Shown: piece after piece, positions 32,820 through 41,706 of the stretch
How the letters are laid out: every line of letters begins with the position of its first letter
Position numbering within the stretch: the stretch's first letter is position 1
Assembly: GCA_963696585.1 (NCBI GenBank)
Contig: CAVOKW010000032.1
Location: 1 to 64,000 of the forward strand
Reading direction: 5' to 3'
Source of the DNA: Parvibaculum sp963696585
Lineage (GTDB): Bacteria > Pseudomonadota > Alphaproteobacteria > Parvibaculales > Parvibaculaceae
Length of the DNA: 64,000 bases
The notes under the pieces: model-generated
Databases searched by the model: none
Told to the model about the DNA's origin: nothing
What the model saw: the letters and a program-made list of their open reading frames with translations, nothing else
Made by a program: the position numbers and the translations under genes

Positions 32820-34301
32820 ATGCCGGCACGTACGGGCGCACAGTTTTTGGAAGGTCTCAAGCAACCTCGGGAGATTTGGGTCGGCGACCGCAAGATCGAG
32901 AGCGTCGCCGATGACCCCGCATTCGCTGGCGCGGCGCGTGCCGTCGCAACCGTCTACGATCTCCAGCATGAAGAGGCCGACGCCTGCCTGATGCCGGATC
33001 CGGAGACGGGCGAGAAGATCAATGTCAGCCATATGATTCCCCGGTCGAGGCAGGATCTGGCGCGTCGCCGCGCGGGTCTGGAAAAAATCGCCGCCTATTC
33101 GGTCGGCCTGATGGGCCGCACGCCGGACTACATGAATGTGACCTATGCGGGCTTCGCTGGCCGCGCCGAGGAATGGGCCGTAAATGGCAACGAGGAAGGC
33201 GCGGAGAACCTCGTCAAGTATCAGAAACATCTGCGCCGCCACGACATTTCGCTGACGCATACGATCGTCAATCCGACCATCGACAAGGCGCAGGGCGATG
33301 CGCCGCAACCTGGCAACGATGTGGCTCTTCGCAAGGTCGGCGAAACGGAGCACGGCATCATCGTGCGCGGTGCGCGGATCCTCGCGACGCTCGCCCCTTT
33401 CGCCGATGAGCTTGCGGTCTATCCGTCTCATCCCTTGCCGCCCGGTTGCGACGAGTACGCAATCTCCTTCTGCATTCCGATATCCACCCCTGGTCTCAAA
33501 TTCATTTGCCGGGATTCGTTTTCCGAACGCAGCAATTTTTTTGATCACCCCATCTCGGCCCGGTTCGATGAGCAGGATGCCTTCGTGATCTTCGACAATG
33601 TCGAAGTGCCCCGGGATCGTCTGCATGTCAACTGCAACACCGCCGTCTACAATTCGGTCATGATGCGCAGTTGGTGGCCGAACGTCATGCAGCAGACGAC
33701 GATCCGGGCGCTGACGAAACTCGAATTTGCCTGGGGCCTCGCCTCGCGGATGACCGAGGTGATCAACGATGTCAAGCCGCAGACATGGGAGATGCTCGGC
33801 GAAATCTGGAGCTATGCCGAGTTGACACGCGCCTGCCTGAAGGCTGCCGAAGACGGAGCTACCGACTATGGCAATGGCGTCTGGCTGCCGGACGCCCAAC
33901 CCTTCGCCGCCATTCGCGCGTCGATGCCGCGATGGATGGCGCGGGTCAGTGAAATGATCCAGCTTATCGGGTCGCATAACGTCTTCGCCGCCCCGAGCCG
34001 GGCTCAACTCGACGATCCCAGTCTTCGACCGCTCATCGACCATTATCTGCGCGGCGCCGGCGATGTGGGCGCCGAGCAGCGCGCGCGGGTCTTTCGGCTT
34101 GCATGGGATTTCGTCGGCACGGGCCTTGCCGGCCGGAACCTCCAGTACGAGCGCTTCTATCTCGGATCTTCGGCCCGTAACTATCAGATGGCCCATCTGT
34201 TCGGCGACCGCACCCGTGCGAACGAGTTGGTCGATCGCTTTCTGACAGAGGACATCGGCGCGGTGAACAAAGCCGTCCGTCGGGTCGCGGGGGCTGTGTG
34301 A
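32820..34301 (+). CDS. hpaB: 4-hydroxyphenylacetate 3-monooxygenase oxygenase component-like
   Basis: A 493-residue flavin-dependent monooxygenase of the HpaB family with acyl-CoA-dehydrogenase-like fold. Landmarks are RTGAQFLEGLKQPREIWVGD at the N terminus, TYAGFAGRAEEWAVNG, HTIVNPTIDK and FVGTGLAGRNLQYERFYLG. It hydroxylates a phenol ortho to the hydroxyl using reduced FAD from a separate reductase. No hpaC is seen in the window. It is first in an operon whose other members match homoprotocatechuate meta-cleavage, which supports 4-hydroxyphenylacetate or a close analogue as substrate. Confidence 0.92.
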   Translation: MPARTGAQFLEGLKQPREIWVGDRKIESVADDPAFAGAARAVATVYDLQHEEADACLMPDPETGEKINVSHMIPRSRQDLARRRAGLEKIAAYSVGLMGRTPDYMNVTYAGFAGRAEEWAVNGNEEGAENLVKYQKHLRRHDISLTHTIVNPTIDKAQGDAPQPGNDVALRKVGETEHGIIVRGARILATLAPFADELAVYPSHPLPPGCDEYAISFCIPISTPGLKFICRDSFSERSNFFDHPISARFDEQDAFVIFDNVEVPRDRLHVNCNTAVYNSVMMRSWWPNVMQQTTIRALTKLEFAWGLASRMTEVINDVKPQTWEMLGEIWSYAELTRACLKAAEDGATDYGNGVWLPDAQPFAAIRASMPRWMARVSEMIQLIGSHNVFAAPSRAQLDDPSLRPLIDHYLRGAGDVGAEQRARVFRLAWDFVGTGLAGRNLQYERFYLGSSARNYQMAHLFGDRTRANELVDRFLTEDIGAVNKAVRRVAGAV

Positions 34302-35761
34302 TGGCGGAAAATATGGCAAAGGTCGCGGGCGTCGATGTCTCGACCGATCACTGGATCGACGGGCGGCGCGTTCCCTCGCCGCGGAGATTTGCGGACGTTT
34401 CGCCGGTGGACGGCTCCCACCTCGCCGATGTCGCGGCGGGTGGCAAGGCGGAAGTGGATCAGGCGGTCGCTGCGGCGCGCAAGGCATTCCCGGGCTGGGC
34501 TGCGCTTGGTCCGAAAGGCCGTTTGCCGATCCTCAAGCGTTTCGCCGAAGGGCTGAAGGCGCGCGCGGCGGAGCTCGCTGCGGTCGAAACGATGGATAAC
34601 GGTTCCCTGCTTCTCGGCAATGTCTACCGTGTTGTTCCGCGCGCGGCACAGAACATCGAATTTTTTGCCGACTGGGCGCTGACGCTCGACGGTCATTCGA
34701 TCGACTCGCCCGAAGTCGTCAATCATGTGAAATACGATCCGGCGGGCGTTGCGGCGCTCATCACGCCGTGGAACGCGCCTTTGATGCTGACGACATGGAA
34801 GGTCGGCCCGGCGCTTGCCGCCGGCAATACGGTCGTCGTGAAGCCACCGGAGTGGGCGCCGCTCACCTGCTCGCTGATGGCCGACATTGCCCATGCGGCG
34901 GGCGTTCCCGCGGGCGTTCTCAATGTCGTGCAGGGGATCGGCGAGGAAGCGGGAAGCGCACTCGTCAACCATCCCGATGTCGACCGGATCAGCTTCACGG
35001 GCTCGACCGATACGGCGAAGATCATCGGCCAGGCGGCAGCGCGCTCCATCACGCCGATGAGTTCCGAACTCGGTGGCAAGTCGCCTTTCATCATCTGTGC
35101 CGATGCCGATCTTGACGCGGCGGCGCAGACGGTGGCTGCGCAATATATGAATGCGGGCCAGGTCTGTCTCGCCGGAACGCGCATCCTGGTCGAGAAGTCG
35201 ATCGAAGAGGGCTTTCTCGAAAAGGTGCGGGGCGCGGCGAGCCATATGCTCGTCGGCGATCCACGCGACAAGGACACGCGTGTCGGCCCGCTGATCACGA
35301 AAGAGCATTTCGATCGTGTTGCGGGTTTTGTCGACAGGGCGAAGGCGGATGGTGCGGTGCCGCTCTGGGGCGGTTCTCGCGCAAATTTCGGCGACCTCTA
35401 TTTCGAGCCGACACTCTTTGCCAATGTGAGCCCGTCGCTCGAAATCGCGCAGCGCGAGGTCTTCGGTCCCGTGCTCACCTGGCAGAGCTTCACTTCCGAC
35501 GACGAAGTGATCGAGCTGGCCAACAACACGCGCTACGGCCTGGCGGCGACGCTTTTCAGCGGCAACGAGACGCGGGCGACGAAGATAGCCTCGCAGGTTG
35601 TGGCGGGCACCGTCTGGGTCAACTGTTTCTTCGTTCGCGATCTCGCGGCGCCATTCGGTGGAAGCCGTGACTCCGGCATCGGTCGCGAAGGCGGCACATG
35701 GAGTTTTGACTTCTACGCGGACATCAAGAACATATCGATCCGCAAAGGATCGTTCGCCTGA
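34301..35761 (+). CDS. hpaE: aldehyde dehydrogenase, probably 5-carboxymethyl-2-hydroxymuconate semialdehyde dehydrogenase
   Basis: A 486-residue NAD-dependent aldehyde dehydrogenase. Asn158 is in TPWNAPL, the general base is Glu256 in ELGGKSP, and the nucleophile is Cys289 in GQVCLAGTR. The ATG overlaps the stop of the HpaB-like gene (TGATG). In the hpa pathway HpaE oxidises the ring-cleavage semialdehyde, and the next gene encodes an extradiol dioxygenase, which fits. Other muconic semialdehydes cannot be excluded. Confidence 0.92.
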   Translation: MAENMAKVAGVDVSTDHWIDGRRVPSPRRFADVSPVDGSHLADVAAGGKAEVDQAVAAARKAFPGWAALGPKGRLPILKRFAEGLKARAAELAAVETMDNGSLLLGNVYRVVPRAAQNIEFFADWALTLDGHSIDSPEVVNHVKYDPAGVAALITPWNAPLMLTTWKVGPALAAGNTVVVKPPEWAPLTCSLMADIAHAAGVPAGVLNVVQGIGEEAGSALVNHPDVDRISFTGSTDTAKIIGQAAARSITPMSSELGGKSPFIICADADLDAAAQTVAAQYMNAGQVCLAGTRILVEKSIEEGFLEKVRGAASHMLVGDPRDKDTRVGPLITKEHFDRVAGFVDRAKADGAVPLWGGSRANFGDLYFEPTLFANVSPSLEIAQREVFGPVLTWQSFTSDDEVIELANNTRYGLAATLFSGNETRATKIASQVVAGTVWVNCFFVRDLAAPFGGSRDSGIGREGGTWSFDFYADIKNISIRKGSFA

Positions 35762-35775
35762 GGGAGGGTATGCAG

Positions 35776-36684
35776 ATGGTTCAGATCACGGAATTGGGAT
35801 ACGCGGGACTTGGTGTCAAAAGCCTCGCTCAATGGAAAGACTATGCTACCAATATCCTCGGCCTCGAGGTCGCCGATGAGGGTGAGGCCGGACGTTGCTA
35901 TTTCCGCATGGATTATTGGCATCATCGTCTGATCGTCGAGGAAGACGGGAGTGACGATCTGAACTTTCTTGGTCTGCGCGTGGCGGGCGTCGATGAATTC
36001 AGGGAAATGTACAAGACGTTGACGGATGCGGGCGTGAAGGTCCGCATCGGCTCGCAAGAGGAATCCGACGACCGCCGCGTGCTGGAAATCATGAAGCTTG
36101 AGGATGCAAGCGGAAATCCGCTCGAAATTTTCCACGGCCCGCAGGTTCAGTCCGACAAGCCCTTTCATTCGGGGCGCAGGATGCACGGTAAATTCAAAAC
36201 CGGCGGCGGCGGACTCGGACATCTGATCCTGCGCGAGACCGTCGGCTTCGAGAAGACCTATGAGTTCTACAAGTTGCTCGGCATGCGCGGTGGTATTGAG
36301 TATCGCATACCGTTCCCGGGCCTTCCCCGGCCATTCGACCTGATGTTCCTGCACTGCAACGAACGCGACCATACGCTCGCCTTCGGACCGCCCGGCGAAA
36401 AGCGCATCAACCACATGATGTTCGAAGTCGAGAACTTCGACGATGTCGGGCTGGCCTACGAAATCGTGAAGCAAAACAATGTGCCGATCGCGATCGAACC
36501 CGGGCGTCACGCCAACGATCACATGTATTCCTTCTATTTCGTCAACCCGTCGGGATGGATGTGCGAGATCGGATGGGGTGCGCGTCCGGCGACGCATCAG
36601 TCGGAATACTATCAGCGCGACACCTATGGCCACGGACCCGTCGAAGGCGTGACCAAGGGCACGATGGAGGCGGCCGCCGACTAG
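35776..36684 (+). CDS. extradiol catechol dioxygenase, type I (BphC/VOC type)
   Basis: A 302-residue two-domain vicinal-oxygen-chelate dioxygenase. The iron ligands are His149, His213 and Glu264 in GGLGHLIL, INHMMFEV and WMCEIGWG, the canonical 2-His-1-Glu set. It would cleave the catechol made by the HpaB-like enzyme next to the hydroxyls. E. coli HpaD belongs to a different fold, but Gram-positive homoprotocatechuate 2,3-dioxygenases are of this VOC type, so a homoprotocatechuate role is possible. The ATG at 35776 is preferred because GGGAGGG is too close to the first ATG at 35770. Confidence 0.92.
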   Translation: MVQITELGYAGLGVKSLAQWKDYATNILGLEVADEGEAGRCYFRMDYWHHRLIVEEDGSDDLNFLGLRVAGVDEFREMYKTLTDAGVKVRIGSQEESDDRRVLEIMKLEDASGNPLEIFHGPQVQSDKPFHSGRRMHGKFKTGGGGLGHLILRETVGFEKTYEFYKLLGMRGGIEYRIPFPGLPRPFDLMFLHCNERDHTLAFGPPGEKRINHMMFEVENFDDVGLAYEIVKQNNVPIAIEPGRHANDHMYSFYFVNPSGWMCEIGWGARPATHQSEYYQRDTYGHGPVEGVTKGTMEAAAD

Positions 36685-36697
36685 GCCGCCCGAAAAT

Positions 36698-36741
36698 CCC
36701 CGCCCGGCGCCTCCCTCGAAAAGGGCGCCGGGCAGTCGGGG
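36698..36741. other. stem-loop within the hpa-like operon
   Basis: CCCGGCGCC and GGCGCCGGG pair around a 12-base loop, extended by an outer CCCCG/CGGGG pair. It sits in the 130-base gap between the dioxygenase and FAH genes. There is no T-run, so it may be an mRNA processing or attenuation point. Confidence 0.6.
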
Positions 36742-36814
36742 AGCGCGCCGGATGCGCGCGCCCCATGCTTTTTCAGTTGATGAATAGATCGACCAATCAA
36801 ATCTGGAGGAACGA

Positions 36815-37645
36815 ATGTCAGTTCTGGACGGTCCCCGCGAGGAATGGCGCCGCATCCTGCATGAAGGTGTGCCGACCTGGGTGCGCCCTGAGGGCGACAA
36901 GCTGCGGCTTGGCGATGGGAGGATGGTGGAGGATGCTGATGCGACCTATCTGCCGCCCTGCGATCCGACCAAGATCATCTGCATTCATCTGAACTACGAC
37001 TCGCGTCGCGTCGAGTTCAAGGCGCCGCCGCTCGTTACGCCGACCTATTTTCAGAAGCCGCTCACGACGCTTAATTCGCATCGCGGCTTTCTCAACCGAC
37101 CTGCGGACTGCAAATATCTGAATTATGAAGGCGAGATCGCTGCGATCGTCGGCAAGCCCATGCGAAATGTCGCACGCGAGGATGTCTGGGATTATCTGGC
37201 GGGCTTCGCGCCGGCAAACGATGTCGGTGCGCAGGATTTCCGCGACACGGATGCGGGCTCCATGCTGCGTGTGAAGGGACAGGACGGTTTTTGTCCTGTC
37301 GGTCCCGGGATCGTGCGCGGCGTTGACATCCGCAAGGAGACGGTGCGGACCTATATCAACGGCAAGGTCGTGCAAGAGGGTCCGGTCAGCGAGATGACCT
37401 TCCCGATCGACTATATCTTCGCCGACCTCTCGCGTCACATCACCTTCCTGCCAGGCGACATCGTGCTCACCGGGACGCCCGCCAATTCCCGGCCCATGAA
37501 CCCGGGCGACGTCGTCGAAGTGGAGGTGACGGGCATTGGCAAGATCACCAACACCGTGCAGGACGTACCTGCCCCCGCCCACAAGGTCGGCCACGAGCCG
37601 ACGGATACCGAGATGGTTCGTCGCGTCGCTCTCGGGCAATTCTGA
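36815..37645 (+). CDS. hpaG: fumarylacetoacetate hydrolase-family isomerase/decarboxylase (HpaG type)
   Basis: A 276-residue FAH-superfamily enzyme. The divalent-metal ligands are Glu105 and Glu107 in NYEGEIA and Asp136 in PANDVGAQDF. A GTPANS loop and PGDVVEVEVTGIG complete the fold. HpaG decarboxylates and isomerises the carboxymethyl-oxo-hexene-dioate; E. coli HpaG has two such domains, while this protein has one. GGAGGAACG precedes the ATG. No separate HpaF isomerase is seen, so this enzyme may cover both steps or a different substrate applies. Confidence 0.9.
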   Translation: MSVLDGPREEWRRILHEGVPTWVRPEGDKLRLGDGRMVEDADATYLPPCDPTKIICIHLNYDSRRVEFKAPPLVTPTYFQKPLTTLNSHRGFLNRPADCKYLNYEGEIAAIVGKPMRNVAREDVWDYLAGFAPANDVGAQDFRDTDAGSMLRVKGQDGFCPVGPGIVRGVDIRKETVRTYINGKVVQEGPVSEMTFPIDYIFADLSRHITFLPGDIVLTGTPANSRPMNPGDVVEVEVTGIGKITNTVQDVPAPAHKVGHEPTDTEMVRRVALGQF

Positions 37646-37656
37646 GGGATATGAAA

Positions 37657-38439
37657 ATGGCGGAAGCCGTGTCTTTGAAATCGCGTTGGGCGGCGGGAGA
37701 GGTGACATTCGGTGCCTGGTGCATGATGCCCGGCGCGCTCGGAGTCGAGGCCGTTTCGTCGCTTGGCTTCGACTGGATACTCGTCGATATGCAGCATGGC
37801 TGCATGGACTACGGACAGGCGCTTGAAATGATCCGCGCCGCCGACATTCGCGGACTTCCGGCAATTGTACGTGTGCCCTGGAACGAGCCGGGAATTATCG
37901 GCCGCGTTCTGGATGCGGGTGCCCTTGGCGTTGTCGCTCCGATGATTCAGACGGCCGACGATGCGAGGAGTTTGGTTGACTCCTGCCGCTATCCGCCGGT
38001 GGGGCGCCGCAGCTTCGGGCCTGTGCGTGTCGGAACGCGCGACGGCGTGGGTTATGCCTTCACGGCCAATGACCGGGTTGCCGTCATTCCGATGATTGAA
38101 ACGCGCTCTGCGCTCGATCAGGTCGATGAAATTGTTGGCTTGCCCGGGGTCGATGCCGCTCTGGTGGGGCCGTTTGACCTTTCGGTCGCGCTTGGCCTGC
38201 CGCCGGGAGACAATGACGGAAAGCCTGTTTTTGACGATGCCATAAAAACCATTGTCGCTGCCTGTCAGCGGCACGGCAAGGCGGTCGCCGTCCTGTCGAA
38301 CGCGATCGTCGCGCCGCTGCGCGTCGCGCAGGGGTTTCAGATGGTCTCGGTTACGACGGACATTGCGGCGCTCTCTTCGGCGAGCCTGGCGAGCCTCACG
38401 GCTGTAAAAGAAAAAACGGGAACAAAAAATGCTGGATAG
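37657..38439 (+). CDS. hpaI: HpcH/HpaI-family aldolase (2,4-dihydroxyhept-2-ene-1,7-dioate aldolase type)
   Basis: A 260-residue class II pyruvate aldolase. His47 (DMQHG), Arg72 (VRVPW), Glu149 (MIETR) and Asp174 (GPFDLS) match the catalytic and metal residues of E. coli HpaI. It splits a 4-hydroxy-2-oxo-diacid into pyruvate and an aldehyde, succinic semialdehyde in the hpa pathway. The ATG at 37657 is seven bases from AGGGA; the ATG at 37651 is too close. Its 3' end overlaps the hydratase gene by 11 bases. Confidence 0.93.
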   Translation: MAEAVSLKSRWAAGEVTFGAWCMMPGALGVEAVSSLGFDWILVDMQHGCMDYGQALEMIRAADIRGLPAIVRVPWNEPGIIGRVLDAGALGVVAPMIQTADDARSLVDSCRYPPVGRRSFGPVRVGTRDGVGYAFTANDRVAVIPMIETRSALDQVDEIVGLPGVDAALVGPFDLSVALGLPPGDNDGKPVFDDAIKTIVAACQRHGKAVAVLSNAIVAPLRVAQGFQMVSVTTDIAALSSASLASLTAVKEKTGTKNAG

Positions 38440-39220
38440 TGCGACAAGGTCAAAAATCGTTGACGAGCTTTTCGACGTCTATGAGACACGCAGGCCGCTC
38501 CGGCGGCTGACCGGAACCTATCCTGGCTTGACCGTCGAGGATTCCTATCTGGTTCAGGAAGAGTTCATCCGCCGCAAGGTTGACGCGGGCGCGAAGGTGA
38601 AGGGCTACAAGGTAGGGCTCACGTCGAAACCGATGCAGGAAATGGCCGGGTCTTCGGAGCCGGATTTCAGCGCCATAACCGACGACATGTTCCTGCCTGA
38701 AGCGACGCCGATCGATGCTTCCCGGTTTTTCCGCCCGATGATCGAAATCGAAATCGCCTTCGTCATGAAGCACGCACTCAAGGGGCCGGGCGTGCTGCCC
38801 GTCGATGTCATCAGGGCGACCGATTTTGTTGTCCCTGCGATCGAGATTGTCGATTTCCGCGTCATGCCGGAAGCCGGTTTCGGCATCATCGACACCGTGG
38901 CCGATCTGGCTGCCTGCGGCGCTGTCGTGCTGGGCGCCAATCCAAGACGGCTTGATGCGATCGACGTGCGGCGCGTGCATGGCGAATTGAAGTTGAACGG
39001 CAAGTTGGAAGTCGAGGGCGAGGCCTCGGCGGTTCTGGGCAATCCCGTCACGTCCGTCGCCTGGCTTGCGAACAAGCTCGGCCAATTCGGCGTTGTTTTC
39101 GAGCCGGGGCAGGTCGTGCTTACCGGGTCTTTTGTGCGGGCAATCCCCGTTAAGGCTGGCGACGACGTTTTGTGCCGCTTCGACCAGGGATTGGGCGATC
39201 TGTCGATGAGTTTTACCTGA
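38429..39220 (+). CDS. hpaH: 2-oxo-hept-4-ene-1,7-dioate hydratase
   Basis: A 263-residue member of the MhpD/HpaH/4-oxalocrotonate decarboxylase family. Metal ligands Glu106, Glu108 and Glu139 (MIEIEIAFV and AIEIVDFR) fall at the same residue numbers as in MhpD. It hydrates the 2-oxo-alkenoate before HpaI cleavage. Overlap with the hpaI-like gene indicates translational coupling. A decarboxylase role of the same family cannot be ruled out by sequence alone. Confidence 0.92.
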   Translation: MLDSATRSKIVDELFDVYETRRPLRRLTGTYPGLTVEDSYLVQEEFIRRKVDAGAKVKGYKVGLTSKPMQEMAGSSEPDFSAITDDMFLPEATPIDASRFFRPMIEIEIAFVMKHALKGPGVLPVDVIRATDFVVPAIEIVDFRVMPEAGFGIIDTVADLAACGAVVLGANPRRLDAIDVRRVHGELKLNGKLEVEGEASAVLGNPVTSVAWLANKLGQFGVVFEPGQVVLTGSFVRAIPVKAGDDVLCRFDQGLGDLSMSFT

Positions 39221-39315
39221 GTCGTGGACGGCCGGTGACTGCGCCAAACAGGAAAAGTGACGCGCAACCTCTCGCATATGCAGGTTATATCATTCCGTAT
39301 AAGGATTAAAAGCAC

Positions 39316-39771
39316 ATGAAGCTGGTTCCCTTGATGAAAATTCACGTTCTTGTCGCCTCGCCATTCGACATTGGCGACACGACGCATGGCAAGCGGCTTG
39401 TCGCCAACATTACGGGGGGCGCGTTCGAGGGCAAGCGCCTCACGGGCACCGTTTGCAGCAGTGGCGCCGACTGGATCGTCATCGATTCCGAGAATTTGGG
39501 GCATATCGACGTGCGGATCGTTCTGCAGACGAACGATGGCGCATACATCTACGCCCATTATACGGGATTTCTCGAATACAATGAAAAGTTCGTCACCGCG
39601 GCGCTCAGCGGCGGAGAAACGAAAATCGGCGACTCGTATTTTTTGAGCCAGTTGCGTTTCGAGACCGGCGCCGAAAAATACAAATGGTTGAACAGGGTTC
39701 TGGGCGTCGGCGAAGGACGCGTTTACCCCGGCGGTATCGAGTATCAGGTTTACGAGCAGGCGCACGATTGA
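39316..39771 (+). CDS. DUF3237 family protein
   Basis: A 151-residue protein of the DUF3237/UPF0311 family, a small beta-barrel of unknown biochemical role often found in catabolic operons. Visible features are GGAFEGKRLTGTV near residue 35, an HIDVRIVLQTNDGAYIYAHYTG strand pair and a C-terminal YPGGIEYQVYE. AAGGA lies 11 bases before the ATG. It is placed between the HpaH-like and KstD-like genes, so it probably belongs to the same operon. I do not assign a function. Confidence 0.88.
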   Translation: MKLVPLMKIHVLVASPFDIGDTTHGKRLVANITGGAFEGKRLTGTVCSSGADWIVIDSENLGHIDVRIVLQTNDGAYIYAHYTGFLEYNEKFVTAALSGGETKIGDSYFLSQLRFETGAEKYKWLNRVLGVGEGRVYPGGIEYQVYEQAHD

Positions 39772-39884
39772 AACATGCACCCCGGGGAGCGGGGGAGGTG
39801 GCGTGTCGCCTGTCGTTCGTTCATGCGGCAGCAAGCGGGCGGCATAGGGTTTCGGCGCGTCGGACAAATTGAGGGAGCACGCAT

Positions 39885-41576
39885 ATGGCTGATAACGGAG
39901 CGGGAGCCGGCATTCGCTGGGACAAGGAAGTGGACTGGCTGGTCGTGGGCGGCGGCGGCGCCGGAATGGTGTCGGCCCTGACGGCCAAACATCTGGGCCT
40001 CGACACGCTGGTGATCGAAAAAGCGCCTTATATGGGCGGCAGCACGGCTCGATCGGGTGGCGTGGTCTGGATTCCCAACAACTACCTGGTGCGCGAAGGC
40101 GGGTTACCGGACTCGGAGGAACGGGCCAGGACCTACATGGCCAGCACGGTCGGCAACCGCGTGCCCTCGGAAGTTCAGGAATCGTTTGTGAAGTACGGTC
40201 CGCAGATGATCGAGTTCCTGCGCGATCACACTGAAACGCGCTTCGTTTGGAGCAAGGGATATTCGGACTATTACCCCGAAGCGACTGGTGGCTTCCCTGA
40301 AGGCCGCGCCCTGGAAGCCGTTCCCTTCAACGGGACTTTGCTTGGCGACAATCAGAAATATTTCCGCCCGCCGGTTCTGTCGGGCACTCATTACGCCGGC
40401 CTCCTGCTGTTCGAGTTGTTTTCGGTCGCCCGGATGAGCCGTCATTGGGACGGAAAACTCAAGTTCATGAAGGCGGCTTACAACACGATCACAAACAGGC
40501 TGCTTGGCAAAAAAGTGATGACGGCGGGGCAGGGCACCGCCGGTCGGCTCTTTTACTCCATATTGCGCGCCAACATTCCGTTCGAAGTGAATACGGCCCT
40601 GACGTCGCTGGTGACCGAGAACGGTCGCGTCGTCGGTGCCGAGGTGTCGAAGGGTGGCAGGACGCTTCGGTACAAGGCGCGGCGCGGCGTGGCGCTGACC
40701 GCTGGCGGTTTCGCCCACAATCAGGAAATGCGCGACCGCTATCTGCCGCATCCCACAAGCTCGAAATGGTCGCTTGCCGCCGAAAGCGATACGGGCGACG
40801 CCATTCGTGCCGGCGAGAGCATTGGTGCCCGGCTCGATCTGATGGACGACGCCTGGTGGGGTCCGGTCAGTCACGTAAACGCCAACGAGAACCCGCATTT
40901 TTGCGTTCTCGAACGCTCGCTGCCGGGATCGATGATCGTGAATTCCTCGGGCGATCGCTTTGTAAACGAGGCGGCGCCCTATTGCGACGTGGTCACCAGG
41001 ATTTACGAAGTGCATAACGGGACGGGCACGTCCTGCGTGCCGGTATGGCTTATCCTGGATAAGGCGTACAAGGATTACTATATGATTGCCTCGAACATGC
41101 CGCGCCAGCCCATACCGAAGCGGTGGAATGAAAGCGGCGACGTGGTCTCGGCACCAAGCCTTGCAGAACTTGCGGAGAAGATAGGTGTTCCGGCGGATCG
41201 TCTCGCGAAGTCGATGGAGCGATTCAACAAGCTTGCCGAAACCGGCGTCGATGAGGACTACCACAGGGGCGATAGTGCGCATGACCGCATGTATGGCGAT
41301 CCCTATTTCAAAAATCCGAACCTGGCGCCGTTGACGAAAGCTCCTTTCTTCGCCATCCGGCTCTATCCCGGCGACATCGGCACACGCGGCGGGCTTGTCA
41401 TCAACAAGTTCGGACAGGTGGTCTCGCAGTCGGGGGAGGTTATCGAAGGCCTTTGGGCAGCGGGAAACAGCACGGCGTCCGTCATGGGGAATTCCTACCC
41501 CGGACCCGGCGCGACTATCGGCCCGGCCATGACATTCGGTTACATTTCTGCCATGAAAGCAGCGGGACGCATCTGA
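39885..41576 (+). CDS. 3-ketosteroid delta1-dehydrogenase-like flavoprotein (cyclic ketone desaturase)
   Basis: A 563-residue FAD enzyme of the fumarate reductase/KstD family. The FAD-binding GGGGAG is at 22-27, with GGSTARSGGVVWIPNN after it. The C-terminal SYPGPGATIGPAMTFGY gives Tyr538 and Gly542, spaced as the catalytic Tyr and Gly of KstD. It should remove hydrogens next to a ring ketone. Related desaturases convert 4-oxocyclohexane acids to hydroxybenzoates. Directly after an hpa-like meta-cleavage set, aromatisation of an oxocyclohexyl acid to a phenol is an attractive inference. GAGGGA precedes the ATG. Confidence 0.92.
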   Translation: MADNGAGAGIRWDKEVDWLVVGGGGAGMVSALTAKHLGLDTLVIEKAPYMGGSTARSGGVVWIPNNYLVREGGLPDSEERARTYMASTVGNRVPSEVQESFVKYGPQMIEFLRDHTETRFVWSKGYSDYYPEATGGFPEGRALEAVPFNGTLLGDNQKYFRPPVLSGTHYAGLLLFELFSVARMSRHWDGKLKFMKAAYNTITNRLLGKKVMTAGQGTAGRLFYSILRANIPFEVNTALTSLVTENGRVVGAEVSKGGRTLRYKARRGVALTAGGFAHNQEMRDRYLPHPTSSKWSLAAESDTGDAIRAGESIGARLDLMDDAWWGPVSHVNANENPHFCVLERSLPGSMIVNSSGDRFVNEAAPYCDVVTRIYEVHNGTGTSCVPVWLILDKAYKDYYMIASNMPRQPIPKRWNESGDVVSAPSLAELAEKIGVPADRLAKSMERFNKLAETGVDEDYHRGDSAHDRMYGDPYFKNPNLAPLTKAPFFAIRLYPGDIGTRGGLVINKFGQVVSQSGEVIEGLWAAGNSTASVMGNSYPGPGATIGPAMTFGYISAMKAAGRI

Positions 41577-41606
41577 CGTTCTAGGTATGTTTGACTTGGA
41601 AATTAT

Positions 41607-41648
41607 CTTGTCGCCAGATGCTCCGTGGACGGAGCACCTGGCGACAAG
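41607..41648. terminator. large bidirectional hairpin between convergent operons
   Basis: CTTGTCGCCAG pairs exactly with CTGGCGACAAG; after a one-base mismatch, TGCTCCG pairs with CGGAGCA around a four-base loop TGGA. It lies 31 bases after the KstD-like stop and 59 bases from the end of the convergent luciferase-like gene. Position suggests a bidirectional terminator although there is no long T-run. Confidence 0.6.
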
Positions 41649-41706
41649 GCGGGTCGTCGCCGAATTCATGGACCAGACCGCCACGGGGCTTCCAGAAGCA
41701 GACGGG

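Noticed and set aside
32793..34487. 564-residue open frame on the minus strand opposite hpaB
   Set aside because: Arginine- and histidine-rich with no family motifs; a shadow of the high-GC hpaB and hpaE coding sequence.
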